In this document: piece by piece, positions 41,875-49,450 of the stretch
Layout: each line of letters starts with the position of its first letter
Position numbering within the stretch: position 1 is the stretch's first letter
Assembly (NCBI GenBank): GCA_023387335.1
Contig: JAEWIF010000045.1
Location: 1-64,000 of the forward strand
DNA: 64,000 nucleotides
From: Pseudomonadota bacterium
Lineage (GTDB): Bacteria > Pseudomonadota > Gammaproteobacteria > Burkholderiales > Burkholderiaceae_C
Reading direction: 5' to 3'
Program-made: the position numbers and the translations under genes
Notes under the pieces: model-generated
The model's database searches: none
Told to the model about the DNA's origin: nothing
Seen by the model: the letters and a program-made list of their open reading frames with translations, nothing else

Positions 41875-42912
41875 TCAGCGGTAAGCGACGGCCTTGCCGG
41901 ACCCGTCCTTCAGCTCGCTCGCCCATAGCTTCTCGATCTGCGACTTCACGCTGGCGGGCATCGGCACGTAGTCGAGATCGGCGGCGGTCTTGTCGCCGTT
42001 CTTGTAGACCCACTCGAAGAACTTCAGCGCGGCGGCGGCCTGGGCCGGCTTGTCCTGCACCTTGTGCATCATGATGTAGGTCGCCGTGGTGATCGGCCAC
42101 GACTGCGCGCCCGGCTTGTTGTTCAGGATCTGGTGGAACGACCTGTTCCAGTCGGCGCCCGCGGCGGCGGCGGCGAAGGCGGCGTCATCGGGCGCGACGA
42201 ACTGGCCCGCGGCGTTCTGCATCAGCGCGTAGTTCATCTTGTTCTGCTTGACGTACGCGTACTCCACGTAGCCGATCGAGTTGGGCAGGCGGCCGACGAA
42301 GGCGGCGACGCCCTCGTTGCCCTTGCCACCCGCGCCGGTCGGCCAGTTCACCGCGGTGCCCTCGCCCACCTTGGACTTCCACTCGGGGTTGACCTGGCTC
42401 AGGTAGTTGGTGAACGCGAAGCTGGTGCCGGAACCGTCGGCGCGGCGCACCACGGCGATGGCGGCGTCGGGCAGGTTCAGCGACGGGTTCAGCGCCTTGA
42501 TCGCGGCATCGTTCCACTTGGTGATCTTGCCCAGGTAGATGTCGCCCAGCACCTGGCCGTTCAGGCGCAGCTGGCCGGCGGCGACACCCTTGATGTTCAC
42601 GACGGGGATCACGCCGCCGACCACGGTCGGGAACTGGATCAGGCCCTTCTTCGCCAGTTCGTCGTCCTTCAGGGGCGCGTCGGAGGCGCCGAAGTCCACG
42701 GTCTTGGCTTCGATCTGGCGCATGCCCGCGCCGGAGCCCACCGACTGGTAGTTGATCTTCACGCCGGTGGCCTTGTTGTAGTCGGCCGCCCACTTGGCAT
42801 ACAGCGGCGCGGGGAAGCTGGCGCCGGCGCCGGTGACGTCCTGGGCCGAGGCCAGGCCGGCGAACGACAGGGCGACCAGGCCGAGGCCGGCGACACGGAA
42901 GAGTTTTTTCAT
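41875..42912 (-). CDS. pstS: Periplasmic phosphate-binding protein PstS
   Basis: High-affinity phosphate receptor of the Pst importer. The 345 residues include a Sec signal (MKKLFRVAGLGLVALSFAGL ASA), the N-terminal ligand motif TGAGASFPAPLYAKWAADYN, SVGSGAGMRQIEAKTVDFGA, and the phosphate-contacting ADGSGTSFAFTNYLS. It ends with SGKAVAYR. A near-perfect Pho box with a correctly spaced -10 lies upstream. First gene of the pst-pho operon and divergent from ppx. Confidence 0.98.
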   Translation of the reverse strand: MKKLFRVAGLGLVALSFAGLASAQDVTGAGASFPAPLYAKWAADYNKATGVKINYQSVGSGAGMRQIEAKTVDFGASDAPLKDDELAKKGLIQFPTVVGGVIPVVNIKGVAAGQLRLNGQVLGDIYLGKITKWNDAAIKALNPSLNLPDAAIAVVRRADGSGTSFAFTNYLSQVNPEWKSKVGEGTAVNWPTGAGGKGNEGVAAFVGRLPNSIGYVEYAYVKQNKMNYALMQNAAGQFVAPDDAAFAAAAAGADWNRSFHQILNNKPGAQSWPITTATYIMMHKVQDKPAQAAAALKFFEWVYKNGDKTAADLDYVPMPASVKSQIEKLWASELKDGSGKAVAYR

Positions 42913-42946
42913 GGGTCGTAGCTCCGTTGCGGATGGGATGCAACGG

Positions 42947-42980
42947 ACTGTAGGAAGCCTTCGTGACAGCCCTGTGACAG
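42947..42980 (-). promoter_or_regulatory. PhoB-dependent promoter of pstS
   Basis: Coding-strand Pho box CTGTCACAGGGCTGTCAC (42980-42963), two 7-mers in 11-nt register, then exactly 10 nt, then -10 TACAGT (42952-42947). The box replaces the -35, as in E. coli phoA. The predicted transcript start is about 28 nt before the ATG. Confidence 0.88.
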
Positions 42981-42989
42981 GGCGGAAGC

Positions 42990-43034
42990 TCGTCACGGAA
43001 CCGTCATGCAACCCTTGTGCGCCCTTGCTATGCT
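42990..43034 (+). promoter_or_regulatory. Probable Pho box and -10 of ppx
   Basis: TCGTCACGGAACCGTCAT (42990-43007) has two GTCA cores 11 nt apart. The -10 TATGCT (43029-43034) lies 21 nt beyond, which would fit if a third degenerate 11-mer follows the two clear ones. It is 9 nt from the pstS Pho box and oriented the other way. Confidence 0.5.
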
Positions 43035-43044
43035 GGCCCAGGGA

Positions 43045-44529
43045 ATGCAGAACGGAACACTTTTGGCCGCGGTCGACCTCGGCTCCAACAGCTACCGGCT
43101 CGAGATCGGGCGTCACGACCACGGCCAGGTCCAGCGCGTGCAGTACCTGAAGGAAACGGTGCGCCAGGGCGCCGGCCTGGACGAGGCGCGCAACCTCACG
43201 CCCGAGGCGATGCAGCGCGGCCTGGACTGCCTGGCGCGCTTTCGCGAGCGGCTGGCGGGCTTCAAGCGCACCCAGGTGCGCGCGGTGGCCACCCAGACCC
43301 TGCGCGAGGCGCGCAACCGCGACGAATTCCTGGCCCGCGCGCACCGCGTGCTCGGCTTCCCGATCGACGTCATCTCCGGCCGCGAGGAAGCGCGCCTGAT
43401 CTACCAGGGCGTGGCCCACCTGCTGCCGCAGTCGGACGAGCGCCGGCTGGTGGTGGACATCGGCGGCCGCTCCACCGAGCTGATCCTGGGCCACCAGTAC
43501 GACGCCGAGGTCACCGAGAGCTACCGCGTCGGCAGCGTGGCCTGGTCGATGCGCTATTTCCCCGACGGCGTGTTCACCGAGGACGCGTTCCAGCGCGCCG
43601 AGGTGGCCGCGCAGGCCATCCTCGACGAGGCGGCGAACCGCTACAGCCCGTCCGGATGGTCGCTGGCGTACGGCTCCTCCGGGACGATCAACGCCATCGG
43701 CGAAATCCTGGAGGCGGCGGGCCGGGGGCCCGGCATCACGCGCGACGGGCTGCAGTGGCTGATGGCCCAGCTGCTGGCCGCCGGCACCGCCGACCGCGTG
43801 CGGCTGGTCGGCCTGAAGGACGATCGCCGCCCCGTCATCGGCGGCGGGATGTCGGTGCTGCTGGCCGTGTTCCACCTGCTCGACATCGAGTCCATGACGC
43901 CCGCCGTCGGCGCGCTGCGCCACGGCGTGCTGTACGACCTGCTCGATCGCGACCAGCGCGAAGGCGACGTGCGATCGGCCACCGTGCAGCGGCTGGCCAC
44001 GCGCTTCGGCGTCGATCTCGCGCAGGCCCGGCGCGTGGGCGAGGTGGCCGCCGGCCTCCTGCACCAGCTGTGCGGCGCGTCCGAGGACGCCGACACCCTC
44101 GCCCGCCACGAGCGCAAGCTGCGCTGGGCGGCGATGCTGCACGAGATCGGCAGCCTGGTCTCGCACAGCGACTACCACAAGCACGGCGCCTACATCCTCG
44201 ACAACGCCGACGCCGCCGGCTTCGCCCAACCCGAGCTGCACCGCCTGGGCCTGCTGGTGCTGGGCCACCGCGGCAAGCTGCGCAAGCTGGAGGCCGAACT
44301 GGCCGACGAGGACTTCGTGCACCAGCTGCTGTGCCTTCGGCTGGCGGTGATCCTGTGCCACGCGCGGCGCGATCCCGACTTGGACGGCCTGCTGCTGGAT
44401 GCGCGGCGCGGCGGCTTCCGCCTCACGCTGCGGCCCGACTGGGCGCGCGACTTCCCGCAGTCGGGCCACCTGCTGCGCGAGGAATGCGTGGCCTGGCAGA
44501 AGACGCCCTGGTCGCTGTCGCTCGCCTGA
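43045..44529 (+). CDS. ppx: Exopolyphosphatase (Ppx/GppA family)
   Basis: Hydrolyses terminal phosphates from polyphosphate (and possibly pppGpp). The 494-residue protein has the actin-like ATPase-fold motif LLAAVDLGSNSYRLEIGR, VVDIGGRSTELILG, YGSSGTINAIGE and GGGMSVLLAV, and a C-terminal HD-like helical domain. The ATG at 43045 with AGGGA just upstream was chosen; an in-frame ATG at 43006 lies upstream of the presumed -10. It is divergent from pstS and near ppk and sixA, as expected for polyphosphate turnover. Confidence 0.94.
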   Translation: MQNGTLLAAVDLGSNSYRLEIGRHDHGQVQRVQYLKETVRQGAGLDEARNLTPEAMQRGLDCLARFRERLAGFKRTQVRAVATQTLREARNRDEFLARAHRVLGFPIDVISGREEARLIYQGVAHLLPQSDERRLVVDIGGRSTELILGHQYDAEVTESYRVGSVAWSMRYFPDGVFTEDAFQRAEVAAQAILDEAANRYSPSGWSLAYGSSGTINAIGEILEAAGRGPGITRDGLQWLMAQLLAAGTADRVRLVGLKDDRRPVIGGGMSVLLAVFHLLDIESMTPAVGALRHGVLYDLLDRDQREGDVRSATVQRLATRFGVDLAQARRVGEVAAGLLHQLCGASEDADTLARHERKLRWAAMLHEIGSLVSHSDYHKHGAYILDNADAAGFAQPELHRLGLLVLGHRGKLRKLEAELADEDFVHQLLCLRLAVILCHARRDPDLDGLLLDARRGGFRLTLRPDWARDFPQSGHLLREECVAWQKTPWSLSLA

Positions 44530-44539
44530 TCCGGCTCAA

Positions 44540-44560
44540 CGGTATAAACTGTTTATACCG
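44540..44560 (+). promoter_or_regulatory. Perfect 21-bp palindromic operator
   Basis: Arms CGGTATAAAC and GTTTATACCG around a single central T, placed 24 nt before the ATG of the RHH-like gene. TATAAA within the left arm could serve as the -10. The symmetry suggests a dimeric repressor, most simply the downstream protein itself. Confidence 0.65.
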
Positions 44561-44583
44561 TTTCGACGAGGAAAGGACTCTCC

Positions 44584-44943
44584 ATGCCCACGCCTGCGAA
44601 GAAGAAGCCCGGTTCGGTCAAGCCGGTCGCCAAGGCCGCCAAGACCGTCGCGAGGTCCAGGCCCCTTCCGCCTCCGCCGCCCGTGCAGGCGGTGAAGAAG
44701 GAAGCGAAGGACACCAAGGAGAAGAAGCCCAAGCTGGTGCGCGACAGCTTCACCATCCCCAAGACCGAATACGCGGTGCTGGAAGCGCTCAAGCAGCGCG
44801 CGGCCAAGGCGGGGGCTCCGTCGAAGAAGAGCGAAGTGCTGCGCGCGGGCATCAAGGCGCTGGCCGGATTGACGGATGCCGCGTTCGTGGACGCGATGAA
44901 GTCCGTGCCGTCGCTGAAGACCGGACGCCCGGCGAAGCAATGA
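44584..44943 (+). CDS. Small basic protein with ribbon-helix-helix-like domain
   Basis: A 119-residue protein. Residues 1-50 form a Lys/Ala/Pro-rich tail with a five-proline run, like a histone or linker tail. Residues 51-95 (LVRDSFTIPKTEYAVLEALK, KKSEVLRAGIKALAGL) match the strand-helix-helix pattern of RHH DNA-binding proteins. The C-terminus (SLKTGRPAKQ) is basic. A perfect palindrome overlaps its promoter. I do not recognise a named family; a nucleoid or autoregulated transcription factor role is inferred. It lies between ppx and sixA. Confidence 0.8.
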   Translation: MPTPAKKKPGSVKPVAKAAKTVARSRPLPPPPPVQAVKKEAKDTKEKKPKLVRDSFTIPKTEYAVLEALKQRAAKAGAPSKKSEVLRAGIKALAGLTDAAFVDAMKSVPSLKTGRPAKQ

Positions 44944-44955
44944 CGCCGTCGGCCG

Positions 44956-45414
44956 TCAGGCCGTCTCCGCCGACTGCACCGCGATCACCACCGTCTCGCT
45001 GTCGCCGTCGCGATCGCGGCGGCGCAGCCACCACGCCGCGCCCTTGCGCACCGGGCAGTCGGCTTCCATGCCCAGCAGCTGGGCCAGCACCTGCCCCAGC
45101 ACCGGCTGGTGGCCGACCAGCAGCACCGGCTGCCGCGCGTCGGGCCATTGCGCGGCCTGCAGCATCGCCTCCACCGTCGTGCCCTGCACCAGCTCGGGCT
45201 TGATCTTGTACTTGCGGCCCAGCGCCAGCGCCGTCTGCTCGCAGCGCCGCGCCGGGCTGCAGAGGATGCGCGTGCCTTCGGGCAGCACGCGGTCCAGCCA
45301 GCCGGCCACGCGGGTGGCCTGCTTCTCGCCGCGCGAGGTGAGCGCGCGGTCGAGGTCGTCCTGGCCCTCGCGGGCCTCTTCGGCTTCGGCATGACGCCAC
45401 AGGATCAGGTCCAT
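44956..45414 (-). CDS. sixA: Phosphohistidine phosphatase SixA
   Basis: Histidine-phosphatase-fold enzyme that removes phosphate from phosphohistidine, for example in phosphotransfer domains or the nitrogen PTS. The 152-residue protein has the catalytic RHA motif with His8 (MDLILWRHAEAEE), SPARRCEQTA and the second His in LLVGHQPVLGQVL. It overlaps the 3' end of ppk by 10 nt and is co-transcribed with it. With many histidine kinases nearby, its target is an open question. Confidence 0.92.
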   Translation of the reverse strand: MDLILWRHAEAEEAREGQDDLDRALTSRGEKQATRVAGWLDRVLPEGTRILCSPARRCEQTALALGRKYKIKPELVQGTTVEAMLQAAQWPDARQPVLLVGHQPVLGQVLAQLLGMEADCPVRKGAAWWLRRRDRDGDSETVVIAVQSAETA

Positions 45415-47504
45415 ATCACCTCCTCGGTAGAGCCGGGATCGCGCGACGCGTAGCGCGCCATCAGGGCGGACTGCGCGCCGTGGGTCTTGTTCCCGGCGGG
45501 CTTGACGCGGCGGTAGCGGCCGTCCTCCAGCAGGTCCCAGGCATCGCGATCGTCGTGCAGGTAGGCCACCAGGCATTCGTCGATGATCCGCTGGCGCAGC
45601 ACCGGATCGGTGACGGGCCACGCCAGTTCGATGCGACGGAGCATGTTGCGGTTCATCCAGTCGGCGCTGGAGAGCCAGACCTCTTCCTCCGACCCGGCGC
45701 GGAAGTAGAAGACGCGCGAATGCTCTAGGAAGCGGCCGATGATGGACCGCACGCGAATGTTGTCGGTGCGCCCCGGCAGCAGCGGCGGCAGCATGCAGGC
45801 GCCGCGCACGATCAGGTCGATCTTGGCGCCCTTGCGCCCTGCCCGCACCAGCGCCTGCATCAGCGGCTCGTCGGTGAGCGCGTTCATCTTCAGCACGATG
45901 CGCGCCTCCAGCCCCTGCGCCGCGGCCTCGCCCAGCACGTCGATCTTCTCGACCAGCCGGCGCTGCAGGTGGAATGGCGCCATCAGCGCCAGGTTCAGCC
46001 GCGGCAGCCGCGTCTGGCTGGCCAGGTGCACGAAGATCGCCTCCACGTCCGCCGTCAGCTGCGGATCGGCGGTCAGGTGGCTCAGGTCGGTATAGAGCCG
46101 CGCCGTCCGCTCGTTGTAGTTGCCGGTCGACAGATGGGCGTAGCGCGCCATCCGGCGGCCCTCGCGGCGCGTCACCAGCAGCATCTTGGCGTGCGTCTTC
46201 AGGCCCACCACGCCGTACACCACCTGCGCGCCGATCGCCTCCAGCTGCTCGGCCCAGTTGATGTTGGCCTCCTCGTCGAAGCGCGCCTTGAGTTCCACCA
46301 CCGCGGTGACCTCCTTGCCGCGCCGCACCGCCTCGCGCAGCAGGTCCATCAGTTCGGAGTCGGCGCCGGTGCGATAGATGGTCTGGCGGATCGCCAGCAC
46401 GTCCGGGTCTTCCACCGCCTCTCTCAGGAAGGCCAGCACGCCGTCGAAGCTCTCGAACGGCTGGTGGATGAGCACGTCGCGCCGGCGCAGCTGCTCGAAA
46501 ATCGACTGGCCCGCCACCAGTCCCGAAGGCCGGCTCGGCCGGTACGGCGGGAACAGCAGGCGCGGCGCGTCGACCAGGTCGATCAGCTGCTGGAACCGCA
46601 CCAGGTTCACCGGCCCCTGCACGCGGTACAGCGCGCCCTGCGGCAGGCCGAACTGCTGCAGCAGGAAGCCCGACAGGAACTCCGAGCAACCCGACGAGAC
46701 CTCCAGCCGCATGGCCTGGCCGTAGTGGCGATGCTCCAGGCCCAGCCGCAACGCGGTGCGCAGGTTGCGCACCTCGTCCTCGTCCACCGCCAGGTCCGAA
46801 TGGCGGGTCACGCGGAACTGCGAGAACTGGCCGACCTCGCGGCCGGGGAACAGGTCCTGCAGGTGCGCGCGGATCACGCTGGAGAGCGAGACGAACAGCG
46901 TCCTGCCGCCCGACACGCGCGCCGGCATGCGGATCACCCGCGGCAGCACGCGCGGCACCTTGACGATCGCGATCTCGTTCAGGCGGCCGAACGCATCGGC
47001 GCCGCCCAGCCGCACGATGAAGTTGAGCGACTTGTTGGCCACCTGCGGGAAGGGATGCGCCGGATCCAGCCCGACCGGCACCAGCAGCGGCCGCACCTCG
47101 CGCTCGAAGTACTCGTCCACCCAGCGCCTCTGCGCACCGTTCCGGTCGCCATGCGAGACGATGGCGATGTTCTCGGCCTCGAAGGCCGGCGTGAGCTCGT
47201 CGTTGAACAGCGCGTACTGGCGCGCCACCAGCTCGTGCGTGGCGGCCGAGAGCGCCTCGAAATCCGCGGCGGTGCCGGGCTGGGGGCCGCCGTTCTGCAG
47301 GGCCGTGAGGTGCGGCGCCATTCGCACCTCGAAGAACTCATCGAGGTTGGACGAGACGATGCAGAGGAAGCGCAGCCGCTCGAGCAGCGGCACGTCGCGG
47401 CGCCGCGCCCAGTCCAGCACCCGCTCGTTGAAGGCGAGGATGCTGTGGTCGCGGTCGAGAAAGGGGATCGCGTCGAATTCCTGCGGGGACTTGTTGGTCG
47501 TCAT
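45405..47504 (-). CDS. ppk: Polyphosphate kinase 1
   Basis: Reversibly polymerises the gamma phosphate of ATP into polyphosphate, through a phosphohistidine. The 699 residues start with NKSPQEFDAIPFLDRDHSIL and FNERVLDWARR, contain RQTIYRTGADSELMDLLREA, the catalytic region RYAHLSTGNYNERTARLYTD, and SSADWMNRNMLRRIELAWPV. It is full length. A Pho box with a 10-nt spaced -10 lies 45 nt before the ATG. Followed by sixA. Confidence 0.97.
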   Translation of the reverse strand: MTTNKSPQEFDAIPFLDRDHSILAFNERVLDWARRRDVPLLERLRFLCIVSSNLDEFFEVRMAPHLTALQNGGPQPGTAADFEALSAATHELVARQYALFNDELTPAFEAENIAIVSHGDRNGAQRRWVDEYFEREVRPLLVPVGLDPAHPFPQVANKSLNFIVRLGGADAFGRLNEIAIVKVPRVLPRVIRMPARVSGGRTLFVSLSSVIRAHLQDLFPGREVGQFSQFRVTRHSDLAVDEDEVRNLRTALRLGLEHRHYGQAMRLEVSSGCSEFLSGFLLQQFGLPQGALYRVQGPVNLVRFQQLIDLVDAPRLLFPPYRPSRPSGLVAGQSIFEQLRRRDVLIHQPFESFDGVLAFLREAVEDPDVLAIRQTIYRTGADSELMDLLREAVRRGKEVTAVVELKARFDEEANINWAEQLEAIGAQVVYGVVGLKTHAKMLLVTRREGRRMARYAHLSTGNYNERTARLYTDLSHLTADPQLTADVEAIFVHLASQTRLPRLNLALMAPFHLQRRLVEKIDVLGEAAAQGLEARIVLKMNALTDEPLMQALVRAGRKGAKIDLIVRGACMLPPLLPGRTDNIRVRSIIGRFLEHSRVFYFRAGSEEEVWLSSADWMNRNMLRRIELAWPVTDPVLRQRIIDECLVAYLHDDRDAWDLLEDGRYRRVKPAGNKTHGAQSALMARYASRDPGSTEEVIWT

Positions 47505-47532
47505 CGGTCAGCGCTTGCGATGGACCTTGAAG

Positions 47533-47566
47533 AGTGTTCACAGGCCCGATGACGGTTTCGTGACAA
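47533..47566 (-). promoter_or_regulatory. PhoB-dependent promoter of ppk
   Basis: Coding-strand Pho box TTGTCACGAAACCGTCAT (47566-47549), then exactly 10 nt, then -10 AACACT (47538-47533). The predicted transcript start is about 22 nt before the ATG. Confidence 0.78.
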
Positions 47567-47661
47567 CGGCTCGCATCGCCCCAGCGGCCGATCCCCCAGG
47601 CAGGAGCAACCGGCGTGCCCGCCGCTCCCTATCGCGGGGCCGGGCTTCCGCACCACACCGC

Positions 47662-48483
47662 TCAGCGGCCGAGGAAATGCTTGCGATAGCGCGCCGGAAG
47701 GTCGCCTATCCGCATCAGCATCGGCAGGTCGGCGGTGTTGAAGTCGGGGTCCCAGGCCGGCGCGCCCAGCACGTTGGCGCCCAGGCGCAGGTAGCCCTTG
47801 ATCAGCGCGGGCGGCTCGACGTCGAGGTCGTCCCGCAACTGCCCTACCGGCAGCGGCAGGCGCGGCCGCACGTGGTACTCGATCGGTGCCAGGTGCGTGC
47901 GGCTCAGCTGCCGCCAGATGCTGGCGGCCGCGTGGCCGCCGCCCACGCCATCGTGCAGCATCGGGATGCTGGCGCAGCCGATCATGGTGTCCAGCTGGTT
48001 GCGCACCATGAACTCGGCCAGCGCGCCCCACAGCGCCAGGATCACTCCGCCGTGGCGGTGGTCCGGATGCACGCAGCTGCGGCCCAGTTCGACCATGCGC
48101 TCGCGCAGGTGGCGCAGGCGCGTGAGGTCGAACTCGGTGTCGCTGTAGGTGCTGCCGACGCGGCGGGCCTGGGCCGGCGTGAGCGCGCGGTAGGTGCCGA
48201 CGACTTCGCCGCTGGCCTGGTGGCGCACGAGCAGGTGCTCGCAGAAGTCGTCGAACAGGTCGACGTCGTGGTCCGGAATCGATGTGTCGAGTCGCGCGCC
48301 CATCTCGCCCGCGAACACGCGGAACCTCAGGCGCTGCGCTTCCCGGACTTCATCCAGGTGGCGGGCCCAGGCGACAGAGACCGCGCCGCGATCCGGAGCC
48401 GGCTGCGGATCAGGCCGACGAAGCGACCCCCGGGGCAGTGCGATCGGTGACAGCGGCAGGGTCGGGGTGGGCAGTTCGCTCAA
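47662..48483 (-). CDS. OlsB-like N-acyltransferase (GNAT-related, lyso-ornithine lipid synthase type)
   Basis: A 273-residue protein of the Acetyltransf_5/hemolysin-like acyltransferase family. Members include OlsB, which acylates ornithine to start synthesis of phosphorus-free ornithine lipids. Visible motifs are QRLRFRVFAGEMGARLD, DLFDDFCEHLLVRHQASGEV, GTYRALTPAQA, and ELGRSCVHPDHRHGGVILAL. It starts with TTG, with AGGAG 7 nt upstream. A Pho box-like promoter precedes it. Other members have different or unknown functions; the phosphate-starvation promoter favours the lipid role. No olsA-like gene is in the window. Confidence 0.8.
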   Translation of the reverse strand: MSELPTPTLPLSPIALPRGSLRRPDPQPAPDRGAVSVAWARHLDEVREAQRLRFRVFAGEMGARLDTSIPDHDVDLFDDFCEHLLVRHQASGEVVGTYRALTPAQARRVGSTYSDTEFDLTRLRHLRERMVELGRSCVHPDHRHGGVILALWGALAEFMVRNQLDTMIGCASIPMLHDGVGGGHAAASIWRQLSRTHLAPIEYHVRPRLPLPVGQLRDDLDVEPPALIKGYLRLGANVLGAPAWDPDFNTADLPMLMRIGDLPARYRKHFLGR

Positions 48484-48512
48484 GACGATGCTCCTGTTGT
48501 GGTCGTGCGCGC

Positions 48513-48546
48513 AGTGTGCGAAGCCCCGGTGACCCGTTCGTGGCAA
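48513..48546 (-). promoter_or_regulatory. Probable PhoB-dependent promoter of the OlsB-like gene
   Basis: Coding-strand TTGCCACGAACGGGTCAC (48546-48529) keeps two CAC-ended 7-mers in 11-nt register. After exactly 10 nt comes -10 CACACT (48518-48513), and then AGGAG 7 nt before the TTG start. The same geometry is seen for pstS and ppk. Confidence 0.6.
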
Positions 48547-48599
48547 TCGCGTGGCGGATCGATGACAAGCAAGGGATGCATGCGCAGCGCGACGACGCG

Positions 48600-48856
48600 A
48601 ACGCGCTCCTGACGCCGGCGCGGCGTCGCACGTCCGCGCTCCAGCCCGTGCACGCGCCGAAGAAGCCGACGGCGGGCACTTCGGGCGAAGCGTTGCCCAT
48701 CGCGATGCGATAGACCGGCAAGGGCTGCGCTCCCGCGCCGGGCGTCCGGGTGACTTCCACGCGCGCGCCCGCGGCGGCGAGCACGGCTTCCAGGTCGTCG
48801 AGTTCGGACGGCGTGGAGGGCATCTGGCGCGCGAGGAAACGGCGTGCGCGTGTCAC
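48600..48856 (-). pseudogene. Remnant of an M14-type zinc carboxypeptidase
   Basis: The first 65 or so codons read like the N-terminus of an M14 peptidase (RFLARQMPSTPSELDDLEAV, PLPVYRIAMGNASPEVPAVG then FFG). One base is missing after FFG: the metal motif VHGLER is present only in the next frame (HGLE at 48650-48639). Beyond it no peptidase sequence continues, and the region becomes the promoter of the acyltransferase gene. The intact family has about 370 residues. A GTG at 48856 would be the old start. Confidence 0.6.
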
Positions 48857-48901
48857 GCCACTGCCATGCGAGGCCGCTACCCTGGTGCGCGACGAAGGCC
48901 G

Positions 48902-49450
48902 CTAGACCGGTTCCAGCCGCCGGTGCGCGCCTTCCGGCGGCAGCACCTCGATGGCGTCGCCCGCCCTCACCTCGCCACCTTGCAGCACCACGCCCATCAC
49001 GCCGGTCTTGCGCACGAGGCCGCCGGCTTCATCGCGGTCCAGCACCGCCTCCATCAGCCCCTGCTGGAACTTGTCGATCTGCGAGCAGGGATTGCGCAGG
49101 CCGGTGACCTCCACCAGCGCGTTCGCGCCGAGCCGCAGGCGCGTGCCCGCCGACAGCGCGAGCAGATCGATGCCGCGCGTCGTGATGTTCTCGCCGAGGT
49201 CGCCCGCGAACACGGCGAAGCCGCGTCCGACCAGTTCGTCGAACAGCTCCGCGTGGATGAGATGCACCTGCCGCAGGTTGGGCTGCGTCGGATCGCGGCG
49301 CACGCGCGAGCGGTGCTTGACCGTCGCGCCCGCGTGCGCGTCGCCTTGCACGCCGAGCCCGGGCACGAGCGTGATGGCGTCTTCCGCGAACTTGCTGAAG
49401 CTGTGGCTGCCGCTGCGATGCACGGCCTCGACGCCGGCCGTGGTCGCCAT
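48902..49450 (-). CDS. MOSC domain-containing protein
   Basis: A 182-residue stand-alone MOSC (molybdenum cofactor sulfurase C-terminal) domain, related to YiiM, which reduces N-hydroxylated bases with molybdenum cofactor. Visible features are GLGVQGDAHAG, RQVHLIHAELFDEL, FAGDLGENITTRGIDL, and the Cys in LRNPCSQIDKFQQGL that could hold the cofactor. The ATG overlaps the glmM stop (TGATG), so it is the last gene of the ftsH-folP-glmM group. The substrate is unknown. Confidence 0.9.
   Translation of the reverse strand: MATTAGVEAVHRSGSHSFSKFAEDAITLVPGLGVQGDAHAGATVKHRSRVRRDPTQPNLRQVHLIHAELFDELVGRGFAVFAGDLGENITTRGIDLLALSAGTRLRLGANALVEVTGLRNPCSQIDKFQQGLMEAVLDRDEAGGLVRKTGVMGVVLQGGEVRAGDAIEVLPPEGAHRRLEPV

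Noticed and set aside
42064..42921. A 285-codon + strand frame opposite pstS
   Set aside because: Antisense shadow; pstS has clear signal peptide and phosphate-binding motifs.
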